DNA from: Magnetococcales bacterium
GTDB taxonomy: Bacteria > Pseudomonadota > Magnetococcia > Magnetococcales > JADFXB01
Assembly (NCBI GenBank): GCA_015233935.1
Contig: JADFXB010000004.1
Location: forward strand, 1-64,000
Length of the DNA: 64,000 bases
Direction: 5' to 3'
Shown here: positions 1 through 8,235 of the stretch, in pieces
Numbering within the stretch: position 1 is the stretch's first letter
How the letters are laid out: each line of letters begins with the position of its first letter
Notes under the pieces: model-generated
Told to the model about the DNA's origin: nothing
Seen by the model: only the letters and a program-made list of their open reading frames with translations
Databases searched by the model: none
Translations under genes and position numbers: made by a program

Positions 1-1
1 C

Positions 2-451
2 TATCTGGAACGCACCATTCTGGTGCAAATTTTCGATCAATACTGGAAAGCGCACCTGCTCAACATGGACCACCTGAAAGAGGGTATCTATCTGCGGGGT
101 TACGCCCAGAAGGATCCCCTCAATGAATACAAGCGGGAGGGGTTTGCCCTCTTTGAGGGTCTGTTGAACCGCATCAAGCAGGAAACCGTCGCTATTCTGG
201 CGCGGGTGGAAGTCAATCAACCTGATGAGATGGAACGCCTGGAAGAGGAACGTGCCCTTCACCAAAACAAGCGCATGACCCTCAATCATCCTGAATCGGA
301 CCATTGGGGTGGAGATGCCCCCCCTCCTTTGCCCACAGAAGAGGGGGGATCCCAGGAACCCTTCCGCCGTGATGGTGACAAGGTTGGGCGCAATTCACCC
401 TGCCCCTGTGGTAGCGGTAAAAAGTATAAACAGTGTTGTGGAGTGATCTAA
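2..451 (+). CDS. secA: Preprotein translocase subunit SecA, C-terminal part (5' end outside window)
   Basis: Open frame from window start; [43 protein letters not shown] and C-terminal SEC-C motif [13 protein letters not shown]. Confidence 0.96.
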   Translation, partial: YLERTILVQIFDQYWKAHLLNMDHLKEGIYLRGYAQKDPLNEYKREGFALFEGLLNRIKQETVAILARVEVNQPDEMERLEEERALHQNKRMTLNHPESDHWGGDAPPPLPTEEGGSQEPFRRDGDKVGRNSPCPCGSGKKYKQCCGVI

Positions 452-463
452 TTGGGATGGTCG

Positions 464-491
464 CCTTCCGCCTCTGCATGGAGGTGGAAGG
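464..491. terminator. Hairpin between convergent secA and response regulator genes
   Basis: CCTTCCgCCTC-tgcat-GAGGTGGAAGG inverted repeat with one mismatch; no strong T-tract. Confidence 0.45.
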
Positions 492-498
492 CACTGTC

Positions 499-1224
499 TT
501 ATAAAATGCTTACCTTGGCATTGAAGGCGAGGCCCCGTCCGTAGATAACCTCCAGGGGCAATTCAAAGTACAACTCTTCCAGCACCTTTTTACGCAGGCG
601 CAAAACAAGCACATCCAGATTGCGCCGGTTGGTGGGGGTGTCTTCCTTGTCCAGCAGGCAGACCAGGGTGGAACGATCCACCAGGGTTCCTGGTTCCTGA
701 AACAGACGCAAGAGCAGATTTTTTTCCATGGCGGTCAGTTTGCAGAGACGACCGTTGGGGGCCATCAGGGTCCACCCCATGCCATCCAACACCCAATGAT
801 CGCTGGGGGGGGCTGGGGCTGCACTGTTGGTGATCCTTCGCCACAAGCTGTTGATGCTGGCTTCCAGGATCAACAGATCGGTCCCTTTGGTCAAATAGAC
901 ATCGGCCCCTGCGGTCAATCCCGCCACTTGATCTTCGGTTTCGGTCCGGCAGGTCAACATCATGATGCCGGGTACTTTGGGCAGTTGACGCAATTTTGTG
1001 GCGATTTCCAGCCCGCTTTCCCCTGGCAACATCACATCCAGAATGACCAGATCGGCGGTCTGGGTGGACCATTGTTCAAACAAACCATCACCATCTTCTA
1101 CGCCACGGGTTTGATAGCCCCGCATGGTGAAAAAATCCACCAAATCTGTACGAAGATCTGCATCATCTTCTACGATCATCAAGGTGGGGAGGGGATTGTT
1201 CATCTTGGTAAGCTCATGGGCCAA
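499..1224 (-). CDS. OmpR-type response regulator (REC + winged helix)
   Basis: N-terminal MIVEDDADLRTDL...DLVILDVMLPGESG receiver; C-terminal winged-helix-like region. Confidence 0.88.
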   Translation of the reverse strand: MAHELTKMNNPLPTLMIVEDDADLRTDLVDFFTMRGYQTRGVEDGDGLFEQWSTQTADLVILDVMLPGESGLEIATKLRQLPKVPGIMMLTCRTETEDQVAGLTAGADVYLTKGTDLLILEASINSLWRRITNSAAPAPPSDHWVLDGMGWTLMAPNGRLCKLTAMEKNLLLRLFQEPGTLVDRSTLVCLLDKEDTPTNRRNLDVLVLRLRKKVLEELYFELPLEVIYGRGLAFNAKVSIL

Positions 1225-1314
1225 GGTTTGATTTTGTTATACTTTGCGTTATCTCAACAAAGAGATCAAGGATTATAGCAGGGTTACAACTTTTTAAGAA
1301 AATATTTATGTTAA

Positions 1315-2562
1315 TCAAGCATGGCAGCCTGCGGCATAACCGGAAGACCAGGCCCATTGCAAATTGTATCCGCCCAGCTCGCCAGTGACATCCACCACCT
1401 CACCAACAAAATAAAGATTGGGAATGGTAAGGACGGCCATGGTTTTGGAGGAGAGCTGGCTGGTGTCCACCCCGCCAACCGTAACTTCGGCCTTGCCATA
1501 CCCCTGCTGACCACTGGGGGTGAAGGTGGCCTGCTGGATGGATTGCACCAGGGCGAGCAGGCGTTCATCGTTCATATCCGCCAGACGGGGAACCTGACCC
1601 TGGCAGAGAATGTCCACCAACCGACGAGGTAGATGGCTACTTAGAGTGGGTAACAACCCACGATTGTTCCGCCGCGCCTCTTTAAGATGAAAAAGAAGTT
1701 CCACACCCGGCAAGAGATTGACTTGAATCGGGGAGCCGGGATGCCAATGGGAGGAAATTTGCAAAATAGCGGGACCGCTTAATCCTTTGTGGGTAAATAG
1801 AAGACCATCTTGATAGGTGTGGCTACCCAGGGAAACGGCGGCCTGCAGAGAAACCCCGCTCAAAGAGGCAAATCGACTGGTGGACCAATCGTTAAAGGTG
1901 AGAGGCACCAGACCAGGACGTGGGGGCACCACCTGCAATCCAAAGGAGCGGGCCAGGGCCATACCATAATCGCTGGCCCCCAGTTTGGGTAACGATGGAC
2001 CACCGGTGGCCACCACCAGGCTTTGGCATTGCCAGAAAAAACCATCCCCCTTGACCAGAAAGTAATCCCCCTGGCGACGGACCGATTCTATTTTGCTGGA
2101 AGGATGCAGTTGCACGTTGGCCTGGCGGCATTCCTGGATCAACATGTCCACCACCTGATGGGCGGACCCCTGACAAAACAGTTGTCCCTGCCCCTTTTCC
2201 AGATACTGGATGCCGTGGCGGGATAAAAGGTCCATGAAATGGTGGGGGGTGAAACGGGCCAGGGCGGAAATGGTAAAACGGGGATTGTTGGAAAGATAGT
2301 GGTTGGCCCCGCTGTTGAGATTGGTAAAGTTGCAGCGTCCACCACCGGAAATGCGAATTTTTTCTCCCAACTGGCGGGCATGATCCACCACCACAACGGA
2401 GCGTCCCCGTTGAGCAGCGATCATGGCGCAAAAAAGACCGGCAGCCCCACCGCCCAAGACCACCACATGGACTTGTTGAGGGGTCAGCAAGGGGGCAGGG
2501 CCTCTCCCCGCTCCTGACGGGAGACCTGATGCATGGCCACCACCAGGCAGACCACCGCCCAC
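1315..2562 (-). CDS. HI0933/YhiN-family FAD-dependent flavoprotein (true start probably downstream of ORF start)
   Basis: VVVLGGGAAGLFCA dinucleotide-binding motif, GGGRCNFTN family signature, C-terminal GGYNLQWAWSSGYAAG. Confidence 0.9.
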   Translation of the reverse strand: MGGGLPGGGHASGLPSGAGRGPAPLLTPQQVHVVVLGGGAAGLFCAMIAAQRGRSVVVVDHARQLGEKIRISGGGRCNFTNLNSGANHYLSNNPRFTISALARFTPHHFMDLLSRHGIQYLEKGQGQLFCQGSAHQVVDMLIQECRQANVQLHPSSKIESVRRQGDYFLVKGDGFFWQCQSLVVATGGPSLPKLGASDYGMALARSFGLQVVPPRPGLVPLTFNDWSTSRFASLSGVSLQAAVSLGSHTYQDGLLFTHKGLSGPAILQISSHWHPGSPIQVNLLPGVELLFHLKEARRNNRGLLPTLSSHLPRRLVDILCQGQVPRLADMNDERLLALVQSIQQATFTPSGQQGYGKAEVTVGGVDTSQLSSKTMAVLTIPNLYFVGEVVDVTGELGGYNLQWAWSSGYAAGCHA

Positions 2563-3269
2563 AAGGCGGCCACCACCAGGGAGAGGATAAAATCAGGGTT
2601 GGCCAGCAGTTGATCCACCGAAAGATAAAAAGGCATGCGAATAAGCCGTAAGGCATGGGTGGCGGGGTTGACGATCATGATGGCATAGAGCCACCCAGGT
2701 GCACCATCCAGGGGAAACAGGGCACCAGAGAGCATCCACAAGGGCATGAGAAAGACCGACATGATGGCATGAAAACCAGCGGTACTCTCCATACGCCAGG
2801 CAATGAAAAAGCCGATGGTGGTAAAACCGAGAGAAGAGAGGATCATGCCCACCAGCAGAAAGGGCAGGTTGCTCCCCAAGGGCAGTCCCAGCAGGGGGGC
2901 GGCAAAAAGCAACAGCAACCCCTGCGCCAGGGCAATGGCCATGGCTCCCAATACCTTGCCCAGCACCACCGCCATGGGAGAGACGGGTGCGACCAATACC
3001 TCCTGCAACAATCCCTGGTTGCGGTCCTCAATGATGGTGATGGTGGCAAAAATGCTGGAAAAGAGCATCATCATCAATAAAATACCTGGATAAAAATATT
3101 CCAGGTAGGAAACCTGTCCACCACCAGGGGTGGTAAAGGGGGCGGCAAAACCGCTGCCCAGCAACAGCCAAAACAGCATGGGCTGGGCCACACTGCCCAC
3201 CACCCGGTGGGGTTGCCGGAAAAAGCGGATCCATTCACGACTGGCCAGGGAGAAGATGACCCGTTTCAT
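2484..3269 (-). CDS. ABC-2 type transporter permease
   Basis: Hydrophobic multi-TM protein, PGILLMMMLFSSIFATITIIEDRNQGLLQEVLVAPVS; overlaps the ATPase gene by ATGA. Confidence 0.9.
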   Translation of the reverse strand: MKRVIFSLASREWIRFFRQPHRVVGSVAQPMLFWLLLGSGFAAPFTTPGGGQVSYLEYFYPGILLMMMLFSSIFATITIIEDRNQGLLQEVLVAPVSPMAVVLGKVLGAMAIALAQGLLLLFAAPLLGLPLGSNLPFLLVGMILSSLGFTTIGFFIAWRMESTAGFHAIMSVFLMPLWMLSGALFPLDGAPGWLYAIMIVNPATHALRLIRMPFYLSVDQLLANPDFILSLVVAALWAVVCLVVAMHQVSRQERGEALPPC

Positions 3270-4237
3270 GCCGCCACCTCCTTTTCATCCATGGGGGTGG
3301 TATTGGTCAGATGGATGTAGACATCCTCCAGGTCCGGCTGTTTAATGGAAAGAGAGCGGATTTCCTGACGGAAGGTGGCCAGAATTTCGGTGAGAAGAGA
3401 TTCCATGTTGGCTCCTTCTACCCGGATTTCATCGTCGATTTCACTGAACTGCACCGTAGGTCGCTGGGCCAGCCAGTCCAGAATGGGTTGGGGAGCTGGG
3501 CAGCGGATGACCAGCATTTCCCGTCCCAGGGTGGCCTTCAGGTTGGCAGGGGTGTCCAGGGCCAATAACCGCCCTTGTTGCAAAATGGCGACGCGATCCG
3601 CCTCTTCCGCTTCGGTAAAAATATGGCTGGTCATCACCACGGTGAGGGAACGCTGACGACGAATGGCCTTGATGTTGTCGAGAAACCGTCGCCGCACCCC
3701 AGGGTCCAAGCCGGTGGTGGGTTCATCCATCAGAAGCAGGGGGGGATTGTGCAGCAACGCCTTGATCAATTCCACCTGACGGGCCAAGCCGCCGGAGAGG
3801 GTTTTCACCGGATCGTGCAGACGGTCACCCAGACCAGACCACAGGAGGGATTCTTCCAATCGCTGGTGAAAGAGTGCCGGGGGAATTTGGTAGAGATCGG
3901 CATGAATACGTAAATTTTCCAGCACGGTCAAATGGGGATCCAGGGCTGGTTTTTGGAAGACCACCCCCATATATTGACGGGCTTGCAGAGGATGGCGCAA
4001 TAAATCGATGCCATTCAAGTGCACCTGACCAAAACTGGGCAATTGCACACCGCACAGAATGCGAAACAGGGTGGACTTGCCTCCCCCGTTGGGCCCGGTG
4101 AAGACCAGAAACTCCCCTTTTTCCACTTGCAGGGCCAACCGGTCCAGAGCCAGCCGGGAGGAACGCTTGCGACTCCCACCGTAAAGATGGGAAACATTTT
4201 GAACCGTGATCATCACCCTCATCCCTGCTGGTGCCAT
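3266..4237 (-). CDS. ABC transporter ATP-binding protein
   Basis: Walker A GPNGGGKST, signature LSGGLARQVEL, Walker B LLLMDEPTTGLD. Confidence 0.95.
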   Translation of the reverse strand: MAPAGMRVMITVQNVSHLYGGSRKRSSRLALDRLALQVEKGEFLVFTGPNGGGKSTLFRILCGVQLPSFGQVHLNGIDLLRHPLQARQYMGVVFQKPALDPHLTVLENLRIHADLYQIPPALFHQRLEESLLWSGLGDRLHDPVKTLSGGLARQVELIKALLHNPPLLLMDEPTTGLDPGVRRRFLDNIKAIRRQRSLTVVMTSHIFTEAEEADRVAILQQGRLLALDTPANLKATLGREMLVIRCPAPQPILDWLAQRPTVQFSEIDDEIRVEGANMESLLTEILATFRQEIRSLSIKQPDLEDVYIHLTNTTPMDEKEVAA

Positions 4238-4301
4238 GCCATGGATTACGTCGTCCGATCAAGGATAGAACGGATCCAACAGATTGACAACGGAAAGAGG
4301 G

Positions 4302-5054
4302 TTATTCTTCCATCAACAACAGGGTGTGGGAGAGTTGGGCAAAATTGTGGACCATTTCTGTCAGGAGTTTGACTTCCAGTCGCAGCAAGGCAGGCAGGTT
4401 GTTTTCGTGCCATTCCAAAATTTTCATACCCACCAGCCGACAGGCCAGGCGTTCCAACACCGGTATGTTGAGGGCGGCAGGAAGATGCAGGGAGATGGCC
4501 AGTTGGGACATATCGTTGAAGGAAAAGACGGGGGGCTTGTCTGCCGTAACCGCCACTTCGCACAATACCCCGGAGGGACTGACATTCACCACCAAAGCAT
4601 GCAGGGTATGCTCGCCCAAATGCAAATGGGCGGTGGTATGGGGCAGATGAAACCGGGGTTGGTTGCGCAAGCGACGGGCCGGGGCCACCTGTTCCACCAT
4701 TTCCGCCAGTTGGTTGGCGGTATAGGGGTTGGGAAGAAAATGGCGAAAGCCCATGGTTTGCAAACCGGACATGTGCTGGGGCTGATGAAGGGAGAGAATC
4801 ACCAGACAGGCCACCTTGTTGGCAAAACGTTGCACCACAGGTGGAATATCCCGATGACGCCCTGCATGCTCCAACTCGCTCAATCTGTCGCTTAAAATGG
4901 CTAGTTGGATATCCATGGGATTGAAAAAGGACAATCCCTCTTCCAGGCTCACCGCCTCATGGATGCGACAATCGCTGATTTCTGCACGCAGAAAGTTTTT
5001 CAGCAGGGCGCGGGTGGAAGAATATTTATCGACAATCAAGATATCTCTTGGCAT
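4302..5054 (-). CDS. Receiver-like domain fused to a PilZ-like domain
   Basis: N-terminal ILIVDKYSSTRALLKNFL receiver-like; C-terminal RNQPR (RxxxR) and NVSPSG (NxSxxG) PilZ motifs. Confidence 0.7.
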   Translation of the reverse strand: MPRDILIVDKYSSTRALLKNFLRAEISDCRIHEAVSLEEGLSFFNPMDIQLAILSDRLSELEHAGRHRDIPPVVQRFANKVACLVILSLHQPQHMSGLQTMGFRHFLPNPYTANQLAEMVEQVAPARRLRNQPRFHLPHTTAHLHLGEHTLHALVVNVSPSGVLCEVAVTADKPPVFSFNDMSQLAISLHLPAALNIPVLERLACRLVGMKILEWHENNLPALLRLEVKLLTEMVHNFAQLSHTLLLMEE

Positions 5055-5168
5055 GGTCGGACAGGAAGTTGAAGGGTTGACAAAAATACAAATTGTTCAG
5101 AATCACTATACCGTAAGTCGCTCTGCATGCAATGGTGACCATGGGGAAGTGAGTGGATTATAAAAAAG

Positions 5169-5771
5169 ATGAACAAAACGCAAGCCTCATTCTACCAGGC
5201 CAACGGGCCTACCCATGCCACTTTTTACCTGGTGAATCAGGTATTGGACCATCTTCAGCCCCATCAACGGGTATTGGAACTGGGGTGTGGTGGTGGGGAA
5301 GCCCTTTGGCAAATCCTTCAGCATCGCGGAGATGTGCAGGTGGCGGGGATTGAGCGGGAGGCAGAATTGGCCAAGCTTGCCCGGTCGCGATTGCCAGAAG
5401 GGGTGATCACCACGGCAGATATTCGCCAATGGGCAAGTTTTTCGCACAGGGGGAGCTATGACCATGTTCTGTGCAACCCACCTTTTTGGCCGGTTGGCAA
5501 GGGGCGTTTACCAGTCGATCCATTACGGGCAGCCAGTCGTTTTGAATTGCATGGCGGGGTGGAGGACTTTATCCAGGCGGCTGTCCATATGTTGCGGGTG
5601 GGGGGATGGCTGCACATGATTCATCTGGAAACCAGAGAGGAAGAGGTTATCCATGCACTTGGTCAGCACGGTTTGACCATCCACCAGATTCGTCACCAGG
5701 AGGGTGGTGGCCGGCGGGGAGTCCTTTGGGTCTTGTTGCGTGCTTGCAAAGAGGCAGAAATTGCCGGATGA
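5169..5771 (+). CDS. SAM-dependent methyltransferase, TrmN6/YfiC-like
   Basis: VLELGCGGGEAL motif I and DHVLCNPPFWP (NPPF) N-methyltransferase motif. Confidence 0.82.
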   Translation: MNKTQASFYQANGPTHATFYLVNQVLDHLQPHQRVLELGCGGGEALWQILQHRGDVQVAGIEREAELAKLARSRLPEGVITTADIRQWASFSHRGSYDHVLCNPPFWPVGKGRLPVDPLRAASRFELHGGVEDFIQAAVHMLRVGGWLHMIHLETREEEVIHALGQHGLTIHQIRHQEGGGRRGVLWVLLRACKEAEIAG

Positions 5772-5807
5772 TGGCAAAAACTTCCTTTGCAGTTGGAACT
5801 AAAATCC

Positions 5808-6290
5808 ATGCGCAAGAGTAACGGTTTGTCGGAACCCATAGGCAATTATCTAACGGTGGTTGCTGCCCCCTTTCTCTCCCACCCCCGTTCCCGGGGTTGG
5901 CGGTTGACCAGGGTTTGGGAGCAGGTGGTGGGTGCCTCCCTGGCAACCCATACCGAACCGGTCAAATTACAGGAAGGGGTGTTGACCATTCGGGTGGATT
6001 CCCCTGTTTGGATGCACCAGCTCTCTTTTTTGCAGGGTGAACTGCTGGAAAAACTGGCCTCCTTGTGGCAGGAGGAGCCTGTCTTACGCATTGAATTACA
6101 ACGCGCACCCTTGCAACGGCAAGCGGGCAAAAAATCCAAGGCAAACAAGCTAAAACCCACCTCAGAGGAGATTGGTCAGGCCCAGTCTTTGGCAGGCATT
6201 ATTCAGGATGAACCGTTACGGCGGGCGGTGGAACGTTATCTGAAAAATCAGATGGCCCGTAATCGTCAGCAACAGGTAGGGAGTGGGTGA
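5808..6290 (+). CDS. DUF721 / DciA-like protein
   Basis: RLTRVWEQVVGASLATHTEPVKLQEGVLTIRVDSPVWMHQLSFLQGELLEKL; ATG at 5808 preferred over the TTG ORF start. Confidence 0.75.
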   Translation: MRKSNGLSEPIGNYLTVVAAPFLSHPRSRGWRLTRVWEQVVGASLATHTEPVKLQEGVLTIRVDSPVWMHQLSFLQGELLEKLASLWQEEPVLRIELQRAPLQRQAGKKSKANKLKPTSEEIGQAQSLAGIIQDEPLRRAVERYLKNQMARNRQQQVGSG

Positions 6291-6301
6291 TTTTTTTGGG
6301 A

Positions 6302-6808
6302 TTACAGTTTGCGGGAGTACAGATTGAGGGCGGATCCGGCCCGGCGGCCCCCCAGGCGATTGTAGGATTCGCCGGTTTGGGCACTTTTTTTGAAGATGGC
6401 CAGGATGGCTTCGGTAGCCTGCTCCACACCTTTGATAATGGCTTGATTTTCTTTGTTTAATTTATCCGTCTGCAAGATGGTTTTTTTCAATTCATCCCGC
6501 AAGGGCAACAGTCCACTGTCGCCTCCCATGGCTTTATCCAGATCGGCGAGACTGACCGTGGGGGAGGTAAGGCCGTTTTTAGCAGCCAGGCGTTGAATCA
6601 GGGCTAAGCGGGATTCCTCGCTATCGTGGATGCCTTCCAGGGAGAGGTGAATCAGGCGACTGATGGTTTCCAGCTCGGCGGTTTTGCGTTCTTTGACGAA
6701 CTGCCGTTCCTGGAGAAGAAGATTGGCCAAGTCTTTAAACTGGCGAATCATCCCCTCCAGTTGGCGTTTGAGGAGGGCTAACTCTTGCTGGTGGTCCGAA
6801 GTGGTCAT
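6302..6808 (-). CDS. flgN: FlgN-like flagellar export chaperone
   Basis: Helical ~168 aa protein immediately downstream of flgM; FlgN-like LLQERQFVKERKTAELETIS...KLNKENQAII. Confidence 0.65.
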   Translation of the reverse strand: MTTSDHQQELALLKRQLEGMIRQFKDLANLLLQERQFVKERKTAELETISRLIHLSLEGIHDSEESRLALIQRLAAKNGLTSPTVSLADLDKAMGGDSGLLPLRDELKKTILQTDKLNKENQAIIKGVEQATEAILAIFKKSAQTGESYNRLGGRRAGSALNLYSRKL

Positions 6809-6820
6809 AGCGGCGGGTGA

Positions 6821-7126
6821 CTAGGCGTTTTTCCGATATTGCAACACCTGCCGCAGGATGGCGTCGGCCACTTTGGTGCTACCCACGTCGTAACGTCCCG
6901 AATCGATGGCTTCCTGGATGGCTCCCACCTTTTCGGCCCGCACGTCTGGGCTATTTTTCACCACTTCGTTGGCTTGACTGACCGTGCGCGCCGTAGAGGA
7001 AAAATTGACATCATCGCTACGGCTGGGCTGACTGCTGCTCTGGGCGGTGCTTTGATACCGGTTAGCCGCCACACGATTACTGGTTAGTCGTTCAACACTG
7101 CCAACATTGATATCTTTGATTTTCAT
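6821..7126 (-). CDS. flgM: Anti-sigma-28 factor FlgM
   Basis: N-terminal MKIKDI and C-terminal VRAEKVGAIQEAIDSGRYDVGSTKVADAIL FlgM signature. Confidence 0.9.
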   Translation of the reverse strand: MKIKDINVGSVERLTSNRVAANRYQSTAQSSSQPSRSDDVNFSSTARTVSQANEVVKNSPDVRAEKVGAIQEAIDSGRYDVGSTKVADAILRQVLQYRKNA

Positions 7127-7235
7127 AGGAGTCTTCCTGGATTAAAGCCTGATCCCAGGTCATTGGCCTTCACTGTGGGAGTGGTGCTCCCCAGGTACCG
7201 ACCTGATTTGCAACGTCTTGACCTGACCCAATTCA

Positions 7236-7253
7236 TTGCAAATCCTGCGCCAA
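7236..7253 (-). promoter_or_regulatory. Sigma-54 (-24/-12) promoter upstream of flgM
   Basis: Minus strand TTGGCGCAGGATTTGCA: GG-N10-GC, close to TGGCAC-N5-TTGCA; about 110 nt upstream of the flgM start. Confidence 0.6.
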
Positions 7254-7386
7254 GTCCATTTTACAATGGCTACCTCTTCCGTGTTACCTGAATTATCGTC
7301 CAACCAGCCTCTAAGGTTTAGCGAAAATTGGAGGTTGGTGAGAAAATGGTTCCATTTTGACAACCTCGTTTGCAGGCGGGGACAGT

Positions 7387-8025
7387 TTAGCGCAAAACGG
7401 GTCCAAAGCCAAAGGCCAACCATTGAATTTTTACCTCACGGGGTTTTCCCTCTTCAGCTTGCAGGGAGAGGGTGAAGCCGGAGGTGTCTGGATCTTTGGA
7501 CAGTACCTCTACACTTCCTTCGGGACCGTTCTCGGTACGGGTCATGCCGAGAAAGATACGGGGTGGCTGTTGGAAGGAGGTGTTAAAGGGGATGCGCTGG
7601 TTGAGGACGCGGCGTTTGGCGAAAAAATCTTCCATGTACCATCCTTTATCGTCCCAGCGCACACGAACTTCACCATTTTCCATGGCCCATTGATTGTTTT
7701 CCAGGCGGGCGAGTTGTTCTTTGAGGGCGGTGAGGGAGAGTTGGATGGCGGACATCTCTTGTTCCCGCAGTACCCGCAGGCTGGCATCCTGCACCCCTTG
7801 ATTTTGTTCCACCATGACCAGACGACGCAAGAGCAGATGGGGAGGAACCACCGGTTCAGTGGGGGGCGGAGGTGGCGGTTTGCTGGCGGGCAGGGGCAAA
7901 TTTTGCAGCCAGGCCTGTAATTGGGCGGAAGGTGCCCCAAACAGGGTGGTCTGACCATCCCGCACCAAGAGGGCGGCATAGCCCAACCCCAACAGGAGCA
8001 AGAGCCAAATGATCAAGCGCACCAT
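7387..8025 (-). CDS. Membrane-anchored protein with Pro-rich linker, coiled coil and C-terminal H-type-lectin-like domain
   Basis: N-terminal TM; SKPPPPPPTEPVVPP linker; C-terminal FNTSFQQPPRIFLGMTRTE...VEVLSKDPDTSGFTLSLQ...VKIQWLAFG resembles the H_lectin pattern; SD-like sequence before ATG at 8025. Confidence 0.65.
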   Translation of the reverse strand: MVRLIIWLLLLLGLGYAALLVRDGQTTLFGAPSAQLQAWLQNLPLPASKPPPPPPTEPVVPPHLLLRRLVMVEQNQGVQDASLRVLREQEMSAIQLSLTALKEQLARLENNQWAMENGEVRVRWDDKGWYMEDFFAKRRVLNQRIPFNTSFQQPPRIFLGMTRTENGPEGSVEVLSKDPDTSGFTLSLQAEEGKPREVKIQWLAFGFGPVLR

Positions 8026-8235
8026 TTCTTCGTTCCTTTTTTCCCTGCCCACGGAGTATCTTTTTACAGACTGCCTGGGTTACTTTAGATGATGGAAGCC
8101 AAAAGATGCAATTGTTACCCTGGGGGGAGCTAAAAAAGTGGACAGGAGACGGGGAAATGGGGCTTGGTTCCCTTTTTCCTGCGGGGTGTTTCTGATACAC
8201 TGGTAGTCAGGTTTTATATATTATCAGGTGGTGCC

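Noticed and set aside
2484-4237. ABC exporter considered as the secretion system for the giant protein
   Set aside because: ABC-2 type permease plus separate ATPase, with no membrane fusion protein; not a type I protein secretion ABC transporter and 18 kb away.
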